From NCBI GenBank assembly GCA_017414535.1, contig JAFQMA010000026.1:1-49589 (forward strand): a DNA stretch of 49,589 nucleotides. Reading direction: 5' to 3'. The notes beneath the pieces are model-generated. The model made no database searches, was not told the origin of the DNA, and worked only from the letters and a program-made list of their open reading frames with translations. This DNA is from Clostridia bacterium. GTDB taxonomy: Bacteria; Bacillota; Clostridia; Oscillospirales; SIG627. This document shows, piece by piece, positions 16,557 to 24,280 of this stretch; position 1 is the stretch's first letter, and every line of letters begins with the position of its first letter. A program made the translations under genes and the position numbers.

Positions 16557-17229
16557 CGAACATCCCCCCCTGCTTATCGCTGACGACCTGTCCCTCTTTC
16601 ATGGTAATAACACGCTTTTTATAGTAGTTGACCAGGTTCACGTTATGGGTGATGACGATGACGGTCTTGCCAAGCTGATTGACCTTCAGGAGAAGCTCGA
16701 TGATCTCGATGGCCATATAGGGGTCCACGTTGGCAGTGGGCTCATCGGCAATGACTACGTTGGGATTGTTGACCAGTGCGCGGGCAAGGGCCACACGCTG
16801 CTTTTCACCGCCGGAAAGCTCACCGGGCTTACAATCTGCCTTATGCTCCAGCCCCACAAGACGCAAAAAGTTTGCCACACGAGCTTTGATGGTCTTTTTG
16901 GACTCACCCAAAACGTGCATGGCAAAGGAGATATTTTCTGCGGCTGTCATATTGGGAAGGAGGCGGAAATCCTGAAAAACGATGCCGATGGTGCGGCGGA
17001 GCTTGGGAATCTTGAACTTGCTCATGCGGGACAGGTTGAACTTATCGATCATGATCCTGCCGCCGGAGGGGCGCTCCTCGCAAAGGAGAAGCTTGGTCAG
17101 CGTAGTTTTACCTGCGCCGCTGGCACCCACCACGAACACGAACTCACCGTCCTTGATCTCAAGATCCACATTTTTCAGAGCCTTGGTTCCGTTGGGATAG
17201 ACCTTGGAAACGTTGTTAAACTCGATCAT
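16546..17229 (-). CDS. ftsE: Cell division ATP-binding protein FtsE
   Basis: A 227-residue ABC ATPase. Walker A is GASGAGKTTL, the Q-loop is VFQDFRLL, the signature LSGGEKQRVALARAL, Walker B VVIADEPTANVD with catalytic Glu, and the H-loop VIVITHN. The opening IEFNNVSKVYPNGTKALKNV is typical of FtsE. It powers FtsX on the cytoplasmic face. Start ATG 17229 with AAAGGATG upstream, 24 bases after the PucR-type regulator gene. Confidence 0.97.
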   Translation of the reverse strand: MIEFNNVSKVYPNGTKALKNVDLEIKDGEFVFVVGASGAGKTTLTKLLLCEERPSGGRIMIDKFNLSRMSKFKIPKLRRTIGIVFQDFRLLPNMTAAENISFAMHVLGESKKTIKARVANFLRLVGLEHKADCKPGELSGGEKQRVALARALVNNPNVVIADEPTANVDPYMAIEIIELLLKVNQLGKTVIVITHNVNLVNYYKKRVITMKEGQVVSDKQGGMFDEV

Positions 17230-17253
17230 TGGTGCATCCTTTATCTTTCAAAA

Positions 17254-18339
17254 TTAGAATTTTCCGGGCTTGGAGGAAAGGTATTTCTTAACCATAAGCG
17301 CTACCTTAAAGGTGATGGCGTGCTCAAACTCGCGCAGGTCAAGTCCCGTGATCTTACGGATCTTCTCCAAGCGATAGACCAACGTGTTTCTGTGCACAAA
17401 CAGCTTTCTGGAGGTTTCGGATACGTTGAGATTATTTTCAAAGAAGCACTGGATGGTCAGCAGAGTCTCGCGGTCCAGGCTTTCCAAAGCCCCCTTCTTG
17501 AACACCTCGTTCAGGAACATATCGCAGAGGGTGGTGGGGAGCTGATAGATCAAACGGCCGATGCCAAGATTCTCATAATTGACCACGCTCTTTTCGGTAT
17601 CGAACACCTTACCGACCTCGATGGCAACCTGCGCCTCCTTATAAGAACGGGCCAGCTCCTTGAGAGTGGAAACAACGGTGCCGAGTCCAACGATGACCTT
17701 CAAATAGAACTCGCTCTGGATGGTATCCACAATACTGCGAGCCAGCTTTTCGGTCTGTGCTCTCTCTTGGGGCGAAGAGAGCTCGTGAATGAGCACCACG
17801 TCGTTTTCGCCAACGCTGATCACGTGGTCGCGGTTACGGTCGGGATACATGTTCTGAAGGACGTCAATGGGGATCAGCTCGCCCTTATTGGAGAAGCGAA
17901 CGAGCAGAACGACGCGATCCACGTCGTTAGACACGTGAAGCTCCTTGGATTTGACGTAAATATCACTGGGGAGGATGTTATCCAGGATGATGTTCTTGAT
18001 AAAACTGGACTTATCGTATTTCTCGTCGTAAAGAGCCTTGATCTGACCGAAGGAAATACAAAGAAGGCCGGAAACAAATTTGGCTTCGTTGTCGTCCCCT
18101 TCCACAAAAACGTAATACTCGGTCTTGCCGTAGGCACCTACGGGACGGAAGAGATAGCCGGAGGAAAGGAAGGTCTCGCCGGTATAAAACAGCTCCTCCT
18201 TGACTCCCTCGATCACCTCGCCGATGCGATTGAGCTCACTGCAGGCGATAATGATACCATCCACGTCCACCACGCCGATGACGCGGTTTACCTCATCCTT
18301 CATCTGATGAACGACACTCTGGAATAAACGGTTAGACAT
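17254..18339 (-). CDS. PucR/CdaR-type transcriptional regulator
   Basis: A 361-residue protein. The N-terminal 130 residues form a CdaR-like sensory domain (MSNRLFQSVVHQMKDEVN, then GVVDVDGIIIACSE) as in sugar-diacid regulators. The middle carries a degenerate GGDEF-like cyclase fold (VIVGLGTVVSTLKELARSYKEAQVAI). The C-terminus is the PucR_C helix-turn-helix with FFENNLNVSETSRKLFVHRNTLVYRLEKI. Start ATG 18339 follows AAGGAGAAG. It is the first gene of the ftsEX operon, behind a strong promoter, so it may regulate that operon; ligand and targets are unknown. Confidence 0.87.
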   Translation of the reverse strand: MSNRLFQSVVHQMKDEVNRVIGVVDVDGIIIACSELNRIGEVIEGVKEELFYTGETFLSSGYLFRPVGAYGKTEYYVFVEGDDNEAKFVSGLLCISFGQIKALYDEKYDKSSFIKNIILDNILPSDIYVKSKELHVSNDVDRVVLLVRFSNKGELIPIDVLQNMYPDRNRDHVISVGENDVVLIHELSSPQERAQTEKLARSIVDTIQSEFYLKVIVGLGTVVSTLKELARSYKEAQVAIEVGKVFDTEKSVVNYENLGIGRLIYQLPTTLCDMFLNEVFKKGALESLDRETLLTIQCFFENNLNVSETSRKLFVHRNTLVYRLEKIRKITGLDLREFEHAITFKVALMVKKYLSSKPGKF

Positions 18340-18409
18340 TTTCTTCTCCTTCTTCTGGATGCGAAAAAATTATCGTTAAAATCTACAAAAGCATAGAAAA
18401 ACCATTAGC

Positions 18410-18438
18410 ATTATACACAAGGTTGAACATATTTTCAA
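18410..18438 (-). promoter_or_regulatory. Sigma-A promoter of the regulator-ftsEX-ctpA-M23-greA-lysS operon
   Basis: TTGAAA (18438-18433), 17-base spacer, TATAAT (18415-18410), minus strand. Transcription would begin near 18403, a 64-base leader. No other promoter is evident before lysS. The bases 18441-18550 upstream hold nothing I can recognise. Confidence 0.85.
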
Positions 18439-18550
18439 TAGAAAATCATAATTTTTAACAAATATTTTTGTCTTTTTTGACCAAGAGGGCAAAAATCCAC
18501 GAAAAGATTTCCCGGAATTGACAAACAAATCGTGAATAAGGAAAGAAAGC

Positions 18551-18580
18551 ATAAAATTACCGCCCGAAGAAACGGGCGGT
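18551..18580 (-). terminator. Terminator of the MATE gene
   Basis: ACCGCCCG and CGGGCGGT form a perfect 8-bp GC stem with a six-base loop, followed on the minus strand by AATTTTATG. It begins six bases past the stop codon. Confidence 0.85.
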
Positions 18581-18586
18581 GAGGGA

Positions 18587-19936
18587 TCAATCCGTAAGCT
18601 TTTTCATCCAGTGTCCGAAGTTGACCTTGATAAAGCCGGGCACAGCCTTGAAGATCTGGTCGGCATTGAGACAGGCAATGACCCAGACGGGAGGCCATTT
18701 CAGCCAAAAGGCGGCAAGGAAGGAGGCGGGCAGAACGATACACCAGATGCTGATAATATCCAAACGCATGATAAACTTGGCGTCTCCTCCGCCGCGCACG
18801 ATGCCCACGTTAACGGGCATCTGATAGGAGGTACCGATGCAGGTAACGCACAGCACCAAGAGGAATTGATTGGCAAGAGACTTTGCCTCGGGACTGATCT
18901 CGTACATGCCGATGATGGGATCCTTCAAGAAGAACAGGAAGGCAGAGGTCAAAAGACCGACACCCACGAAAATGACCTGCAGAGTGCGAGCATATTCCTT
19001 GGTTTCTTCGCGCTTCCCTTCCCCTACGGAGCGACCGATGATAACGGAGGCCGCACCGGCGGAGCCAACGGCGGCGACCTTCAGAACCTGAAACAGCGTA
19101 GAGGCTACAGAATTGGCGGAAATAGCGGCGGCATCCATGTGTCCGAGGATGACCGTTTGCAGGGCGGTGGAAAAGCCGAACAGACCGTCGGTAATCATTA
19201 CGGGGAGGCAAGAGCGCAGAAAACGACGAAAAAGAGAGCCTTCGAAGAGCTTAAAATCGCGAAGCTTAAAGGACAGCTTTTTATCGGCAAATACCATAAA
19301 GAGGATCACGACGGCAAGCTCTGCCATGCGCGCAGCAAGGGTCGCAAGAGCAGCACCCTCGCTCCCCATGGCGGGAAAGCCGAAATGTCCGAAAATAAAA
19401 ACGTAATTGAGAGAAACGTTGATCACCAGGGCGGTAACGGATACCCAAAAGCCGATCTTTACGCTTTCCACGGAGCGCAACGCAGGAAGAAGCAGATTGG
19501 TCAGGGCAAAAACGGGGTAGGTATATTTTATGATGCGAAGGTACTTAACGCCCTCCTCGATAATGGGCTCGGAATCGGTAAAGATGCGAAGGATGCCTTC
19601 GGGAAAAAAGGCGGCAAGGAGAAACATAACGGCGGAAAGGATCATTCCCACGATCAGGGCGCAAACGGTAACGCTTTTGACCTTTTCGCAGTTTTTTTGA
19701 CCCCAATACTGACTGCCCAGCATGACCGTGGCACTGCCCACACCCAAAATAAATTGAGAAAAGATGAACTGAATCTGGTTGCAGGCCGTGGCTCCCGACA
19801 GGGCGGCTTCGCTGAAGTTTCCCAGCATGATATTATCCACCAGGTTCACACCCAAAAGGATCACGTTATTTAAAACGAGCACATACCAAAGGGAAAAGAA
19901 ATTGCGGTAAAAGCTCTTTTCTTTCGTCAGGATCAT
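18587..19936 (-). CDS. MATE-family efflux transporter
   Basis: A 449-residue membrane protein with 12 hydrophobic helices in two homologous halves. Each half begins with the family pattern: NVILLGVNLVDNIMLGNFSEAALSGATACNQ in the first, and ITDGLFGFSTALQTVILGHMDAAAISANSVAS in the second. MATE proteins export drugs or metabolites against Na+ or H+. Start ATG 19936 follows AGAGGAG. It is a single-gene unit with its own promoter and terminator, divergent from the CoA-transferase operon. Substrate unknown. Confidence 0.93.
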   Translation of the reverse strand: MILTKEKSFYRNFFSLWYVLVLNNVILLGVNLVDNIMLGNFSEAALSGATACNQIQFIFSQFILGVGSATVMLGSQYWGQKNCEKVKSVTVCALIVGMILSAVMFLLAAFFPEGILRIFTDSEPIIEEGVKYLRIIKYTYPVFALTNLLLPALRSVESVKIGFWVSVTALVINVSLNYVFIFGHFGFPAMGSEGAALATLAARMAELAVVILFMVFADKKLSFKLRDFKLFEGSLFRRFLRSCLPVMITDGLFGFSTALQTVILGHMDAAAISANSVASTLFQVLKVAAVGSAGAASVIIGRSVGEGKREETKEYARTLQVIFVGVGLLTSAFLFFLKDPIIGMYEISPEAKSLANQFLLVLCVTCIGTSYQMPVNVGIVRGGGDAKFIMRLDIISIWCIVLPASFLAAFWLKWPPVWVIACLNADQIFKAVPGFIKVNFGHWMKKLTD

Positions 19937-19975
19937 GGGTCTCCTCTTTCAATCATACAAAAAATACCAAAGCGT

Positions 19976-20004
19976 AGATTATCATAAGGAAGAAAAAAAG
20001 TCAA
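19976..20004 (-). promoter_or_regulatory. Promoter of the MATE gene
   Basis: TTGACT (20004-19999), 17 bases, TAATCT (19981-19976) on the minus strand. GATAAT with a 15-base spacer overlaps it as an alternative -10. Confidence 0.6.
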
Positions 20005-20067
20005 TAATTGAGATTTTTTTGCCTTACAGCTGGTATAGATCAATAACAGTTTATTATGGAAAAAGCA

Positions 20068-20096
20068 TTGACTATCACCATAAACATAACTATAAT
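20068..20096 (+). promoter_or_regulatory. Sigma-A promoter of the CoA-transferase operon
   Basis: TTGACT (20068-20073), 17-base spacer, TATAAT (20091-20096). Transcription would begin near 20103, about 45 bases before the first ATG. It is divergent from the MATE promoter, with 63 bases between the two -35 elements. Confidence 0.88.
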
Positions 20097-20147
20097 GAAA
20101 TTGCTTAGGTGTTATTCGATACCGAAATAAATACAAGGAGTACAATA

Positions 20148-21374
20148 ATGACAAAACCCTTAGAAGGCATTAAGGTGCTTGACCTGACCACCTTCGTTGC
20201 CGCACCCGTATGCGCCAGAATGCTTGGTGAAATGGGTGCCCAGGTCATCAAGATCGAGCATCCCAAGGGAGACGGCTGGCGCGAATTCGGCATGAACTTT
20301 AACAGCCGCTTCAGCCACGACGAAAACCCTGTGTTTGACATTTACAATTCCGGCAAAAAGCTCATCGCTCTCAACCTGAAAAGCGAGGAAGGCAAAGAGA
20401 TCTTCTGGAAGCTTCTGGAGGAGGCTGATGTGTTCGTGACCAATACCCGCCCCGATGCGCTGAAGCGTCTCGGTATTGATTACGACAGCGTCAAGGAGCG
20501 TTGCCCTTCTCTGGTTTACGCTATCGTACTGGGCTTCGGCGAACAGGGACCCGAGGCAGGCAGACCTGCCTTCGATACCACCGCCTTCTGGACCAGAAGC
20601 GGCTTTTTGAGAGATCTTGCCCCCTTGACCGATTCCTACGTGCCGATCTCTCCCCCCTCCGGTGTGGGTGATACGGTCATCGGCTATAACCTGACGGCGC
20701 AGGTCTGCGCCGCTCTCATCGGAAGAATGAAAACGGGCAAGGGCGATTTTGTCAGAGCCGGTCTTTACCATACGGGCATCTTTACCAACGGCACCATGGA
20801 GATCGTTACTCAGAGACCCTGGGGAAGAGATTACCCCATGTCCCGCGAGCAGGTTGGACCTCCCGGCGGCTGCTATCTGTGCAAGGATGGCGAATGGCTC
20901 TTTTTGGCAAACGGTCAGCTTTCCGTGTCCCTACCGAAGATGTTTACCATGATCGGCCGCGAGGATCTGATCGGGGACGAGCGCTACGCCACCCGCGAGG
21001 CGAGGATCGCCAACTCCAAGGAGCTGTACGAGCTTTTTGTGGAAGCTTATAAGACCAAGACCTGCGACGAATGGATCGAGCTTTCCAAAAAGGTAGATCT
21101 GCCGCTGGTGAGAATGAATCATTACAGCGACGTAACGAGCGACGAGCAGGCCTGGGCCAACGGCTATCTGGAAAAAATGGAATGCCGCAGCGGCGAGACA
21201 GTCATTATGCCCAGTGTGCCGATCGAAATGGACAGTGTCGGCGAGATCAAGACCGTACCCGCGCCCAAGGTGGGCGGCGATACTGAGGAGGTACTGCTTT
21301 CTCTGGGCTACACCAAAGAAGAGATCTGTGCTATGGAAGAGCGCGGTGCCGTATATACCGGCGAAAAAAACTGA
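20148..21374 (+). CDS. CaiB/BaiF-type (class III) CoA-transferase
   Basis: About 408 residues of a cytoplasmic family III CoA-transferase. The N-terminal KPLEGIKVLDLTTFVAAPVCARMLGEMGAQVIKIEHP is typical, and Asp143 in GRPAFDTTAFWTRSG is the expected catalytic aspartate that forms the acyl anhydride. The FDxxxFWxRSG form is close to HadA/FldA-type 2-hydroxyacid CoA-transferases. Start ATG 20148 has AAGGAG; the in-frame ATG 20109 lies at the transcript start without a site. First gene of an operon with an SDR and a thiolase; no 2-hydroxyacyl-CoA dehydratase is nearby, which argues for another acid, for example a 3-hydroxy acid. Confidence 0.9.
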   Translation: MTKPLEGIKVLDLTTFVAAPVCARMLGEMGAQVIKIEHPKGDGWREFGMNFNSRFSHDENPVFDIYNSGKKLIALNLKSEEGKEIFWKLLEEADVFVTNTRPDALKRLGIDYDSVKERCPSLVYAIVLGFGEQGPEAGRPAFDTTAFWTRSGFLRDLAPLTDSYVPISPPSGVGDTVIGYNLTAQVCAALIGRMKTGKGDFVRAGLYHTGIFTNGTMEIVTQRPWGRDYPMSREQVGPPGGCYLCKDGEWLFLANGQLSVSLPKMFTMIGREDLIGDERYATREARIANSKELYELFVEAYKTKTCDEWIELSKKVDLPLVRMNHYSDVTSDEQAWANGYLEKMECRSGETVIMPSVPIEMDSVGEIKTVPAPKVGGDTEEVLLSLGYTKEEICAMEERGAVYTGEKN

Positions 21375-21392
21375 TGAAAAAGGAGCAGAACA

Positions 21393-22142
21393 ATGGGTAA
21401 ATTAACGGATAAATTCGCAGTGGTTACCGGTGCCGGCAAGGGCATCGGCAGAGCCATCGTAGAACGCTTTTTAGAGGACGACGTCAAGGGCGTTGCCATT
21501 CTTGAAATGGACATTGTCCTGGGCGAGTCTACCGCAAAAGAGCTGGATCCCACCGGAGAGCGTGTGATCGCGGTCAAGTGTGACGTTTCCTCTCAGGCAG
21601 AGGTCCACGCCGCCTTTGAGCAGGTATTCGCAAAGTTCGGCCGCGTAGATATTCTCGTAAACAACGCAGGCATTACCCGCGACGCCATGTTCCACAAGAT
21701 GGGTGTTGATATGGCAAAGCTGGTCATGGACGTACATTTCTTCGGCACCTTCTATTGCTGTCAGGAGGTCATCCCCGGCATGCGCGAGCGCGCTTACGGA
21801 AAGATCGTAAACATTTCTTCCGTTTCCGCTCTGGGTAACGTGGGCCAGGCTAACTACACCTCCGCCAAGGCGGCCATTGAGGGCTTGACCAGAACGCTGG
21901 CACTGGAGGGCGGCAGAAAGAACATTACGGTAAATGCCATTTCCCCCGGTATGATCGATACGGACATCCTTAAGACGATTCCCGAAGACATTATGAAGCA
22001 GAAGATCGCTTCCGTTCCCATGCAGAGACTGGGTAACGTGTCCGAGGTGGCAAGCGTCGCTTCCTTCCTGGCCAGCGACGATTCCTCCTGGGTGACCGGC
22101 AACGTAATCCTTTGCTGCGGCGGTCAGAAGATCAAGGCATAA
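21393..22142 (+). CDS. FabG-like short-chain dehydrogenase (3-oxoacyl/3-hydroxyacyl type)
   Basis: A 249-residue classical SDR. TGAGKGIG (12-19), NNAG (90-93), Ser142/143, Tyr155 and Lys159 (YTSAK), SPGMIDT and the end TGNVILCCGG match the FabG/PhaB branch, although the usual final DGG is CGG here. Glu38 at the end of beta-2 (AILEM) argues for NAD(H) over NADP(H). Start ATG 21393 follows AAAGGAG and lies 18 bases after the CoA-transferase. With the downstream thiolase it probably acts on acyl-CoA rather than acyl-ACP, interconverting 3-oxoacyl- and (R)-3-hydroxyacyl-CoA; this is inference from context. Confidence 0.9.
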   Translation: MGKLTDKFAVVTGAGKGIGRAIVERFLEDDVKGVAILEMDIVLGESTAKELDPTGERVIAVKCDVSSQAEVHAAFEQVFAKFGRVDILVNNAGITRDAMFHKMGVDMAKLVMDVHFFGTFYCCQEVIPGMRERAYGKIVNISSVSALGNVGQANYTSAKAAIEGLTRTLALEGGRKNITVNAISPGMIDTDILKTIPEDIMKQKIASVPMQRLGNVSEVASVASFLASDDSSWVTGNVILCCGGQKIKA

Positions 22143-22153
22143 AGGAGGCAAAC

Positions 22154-23344
22154 ATGAAAAACGTAGTGATCGTAGACGGTCTGAGAACGCCCTTCGGACG
22201 CTTGGGCGGCGGTCTGCGTCAGTTTCATACGGTAGACCTTGGTGCCATGGCCATTCGTTCCTTAATGGAAAAAAGCGGTCTGGATCCCAAGGATCTGGAT
22301 GCCGTATACTTCGGCACGGCAAACGGTGATGCCAAGTGCCCCAACCCCGCCCGCTTTGCTTCCCTGCAAGCCGGACTTCCTTACGAAACGAGCGCCGTAG
22401 CAGTGGAAATGCAGTGCGGCTCCGCCATTGCCAGCATCAACCACGCAGCATATCGCATCGCCATGGGCGATGCCGATGTGATCCTGGTGGGCGGTGCTGA
22501 GACCTTCAGCCAGCGCTTCGTCAAGTTTTCCACCTCCGTGGAGCCTTACAAAATGATCGCGCCTGCGGCCATCCCCCCTTCCCTTGCCCCGGCACCCGAG
22601 GACAACCTGATCATGCTTCAGGTTTCGGATCTGATGGCCAAGCGCTGGGAGATCAGCCGTGAGGCCTGCGACGAATTTGCACTCCGTAGCCAGATGCGTG
22701 CCAAAGCGGCAGATGAAAGCGGCTTTTTGGCAAAGCGCATTGCACCCGTTGTGATCCCCGCAACGAAAAAGACGCCCGAGGTCATCATTGAAAAGGACGA
22801 GCATCCCCGTCCCCAGACCACGGCAGAGGCACTCGCCAAGCTGAAGCCCGTATACGAGGGCGGCGTTACCACGGCAGGCAATGCCAGCGGCAGAAACGAC
22901 GGAGCCTCCATGCTTCTCATGATGAGCGAGGAAAAGACAAAAGCGCTGGGCTACACCCCCCTGGTGCGCTGGGTGGGCGGCTGTGACGTCGGATGCGATC
23001 CCAAATACATGGGTATCGGCCCTGCCTATTCCAACTTAAAGCTTTTGCAGAAAAACGGACTTCGAGTCAGCGACGTGGACGTATTCGAATGCAACGAAGC
23101 CTTTGCGGCGCAAAACCTTTCCGTTATCAAGGAAATGGAGAACCTCAGCGGCGAAAAGATCGATCAGGCCAAATGGAACCCCAACGGCGGTGCCATCGCC
23201 TTCGGTCACCCCAACGGTGCCAGCGGCGGCAGAGTAGCTCTCTTTGCCATTCAGCAGCTTTTGGATACCGATGGTAAATACGGTATCATCTCCTCCTGCT
23301 GTGGCGGTGGATTGGGTGTATCCTCTCTGTTTGAGAAGATCTAA
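22154..23344 (+). CDS. Thiolase (acetyl-CoA acetyltransferase family)
   Basis: A 396-residue thiolase II. The nucleophile is Cys88 in EMQCGSAIAS, the second-half residues are NEAFA, His352 in GHPNGASGG and Cys382 in SSCCGGGLG. The usual GHPxGxSG has Leu where Asn stands here, and the usual LCIGGG is SCCGGG, so it is a slightly diverged but probably active member. It condenses two acetyl-CoA or cleaves 3-oxoacyl-CoA. Start ATG 22154 follows AAAGGAGG; the distance to the SDR is 11 bases. Last gene of the operon, followed by a strong terminator. Confidence 0.92.
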   Translation: MKNVVIVDGLRTPFGRLGGGLRQFHTVDLGAMAIRSLMEKSGLDPKDLDAVYFGTANGDAKCPNPARFASLQAGLPYETSAVAVEMQCGSAIASINHAAYRIAMGDADVILVGGAETFSQRFVKFSTSVEPYKMIAPAAIPPSLAPAPEDNLIMLQVSDLMAKRWEISREACDEFALRSQMRAKAADESGFLAKRIAPVVIPATKKTPEVIIEKDEHPRPQTTAEALAKLKPVYEGGVTTAGNASGRNDGASMLLMMSEEKTKALGYTPLVRWVGGCDVGCDPKYMGIGPAYSNLKLLQKNGLRVSDVDVFECNEAFAAQNLSVIKEMENLSGEKIDQAKWNPNGGAIAFGHPNGASGGRVALFAIQQLLDTDGKYGIISSCCGGGLGVSSLFEKI

Positions 23345-23354
23345 AATCAATGAG

Positions 23355-23389
23355 AAAAAGAAGTCAAGCTTGGCTTGACTTCTTTTTTT
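23355..23389. terminator. Bidirectional terminator between thiolase and rsmE
   Basis: AAGAAGTCAAGC and GCTTGACTTCTT form a perfect 12-bp stem with loop TTG, with A-run before and T-run after. It serves the thiolase operon on the plus strand and rsmE on the minus strand. Confidence 0.93.
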
Positions 23390-24137
23390 ACAGTTCTATT
23401 TCGTAGAGAAACATAGAAAGGACTGCAGAGGCGGCGGTTTCAGTACGGAGGATGCGGCGTCCCAGCGTTACGGTAGGGATCGAAGCCCTGCGGAACAGTT
23501 CCACCTCACGCTCGGAAAGACCGCCCTCAGGACCGATGAAGAAGGAGGCGGTATGATACTCCCCCTCCCGAAGCAACATCTTCAGGGTTTTTTCTCCCTC
23601 CTCCTCCCAGCAGGCAAAGGCAAGGTCGTCCTTTTTCATTTCCTCCACCGCAAGCTCTACGGAGGGAAGCATGGTGACTTTGACCAGCTTTCCTCTACCG
23701 CATTGCTTGGCGGCCTCCTCGCAGATGCGGGTAAAGCGATCCAGCTTATTATCCTCCGAGGAGGGGGTGGGAATGCTTCGATCGGAATAAACGAACACCA
23801 CGCGATCCACGCCCAGCTCCGTACACTTTTGCAAAATGGAATCGGTCTTTTTTCCCTTGGGCATTCCCTGATACAGCGTAATGGAGACCGAGGATTCACT
23901 ACGACTCTCAGAGGCACTGACAGGGGTAAGAGATGCCTCCGGATTCTTTTTTCCGCCCGAAAGAGATGAAACGGTACAAAGGATCTCAAGGCCGTTCTCG
24001 GTGCAAAGGATCACCTCATCGCCCACTCTTGCTCTGAGGGACACGGACAGATGGAAGGCATCTTCTCCGCGTAGGAAAAGGGTCTCGGGCAGGCGATCGA
24101 CCTCGATCCCCTCGCCTTTTATAAAAAATCTTGGCAT
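23388..24137 (-). CDS. rsmE: 16S rRNA m3U1498 methyltransferase
   Basis: A 249-residue SPOUT methyltransferase. The N-terminal PUA-like domain (PRFFIKG through VGDEVILCTENG) is followed by the knotted SAM-binding domain with FIGPEGGLSEREVE and LGRRILRTETAASAVLS, the two strongest family motifs. Start ATG 24137 has GGAGGATCCT upstream; the frame is open further but the upstream part includes the promoter. It is a single-gene unit with a near-consensus promoter. Confidence 0.96.
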   Translation of the reverse strand: MPRFFIKGEGIEVDRLPETLFLRGEDAFHLSVSLRARVGDEVILCTENGLEILCTVSSLSGGKKNPEASLTPVSASESRSESSVSITLYQGMPKGKKTDSILQKCTELGVDRVVFVYSDRSIPTPSSEDNKLDRFTRICEEAAKQCGRGKLVKVTMLPSVELAVEEMKKDDLAFACWEEEGEKTLKMLLREGEYHTASFFIGPEGGLSEREVELFRRASIPTVTLGRRILRTETAASAVLSMFLYEIEL

Positions 24138-24171
24138 AGGATCCTCCAAAACAGTAAAAACTACTTCTTTT

Positions 24172-24199
24172 ATTATACCGAAAACCCCTGACTTGTCAA
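24172..24199 (-). promoter_or_regulatory. Consensus promoter of rsmE
   Basis: TTGACA (24199-24194), 16-base spacer, TATAAT (24177-24172), minus strand; both hexamers are perfect. Confidence 0.9.
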
Positions 24200-24227
24200 C
24201 GAAGTGTCGCTTTGTTTTTCTTTTCTC

Positions 24228-24256
24228 TTGATTATGGAAGAAAAATGTGATAAAAT
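24228..24256 (+). promoter_or_regulatory. Promoter of the PLP-enzyme/gpmI operon
   Basis: TTGATT (24228-24233), 17-base spacer, TAAAAT (24251-24256), starting about 18 bases before the ATG at 24281. It is divergent from the rsmE promoter. Confidence 0.75.
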
Positions 24257-24280
24257 AGGTGGAATTGAGCTGGAGGTAAT

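Noticed and set aside
16645-18327. Long open frame on the plus strand (560 codons) opposite ftsE and the regulator
   Set aside because: It is antisense to two well-recognised genes, has no family motif and no ribosome binding site, and arises from codon bias of the minus-strand genes.
18611-19873. Plus-strand 420-codon frame opposite the MATE gene
   Set aside because: Rich in Gly/His/Lys without domain signs; the minus-strand reading is a clear MATE protein.
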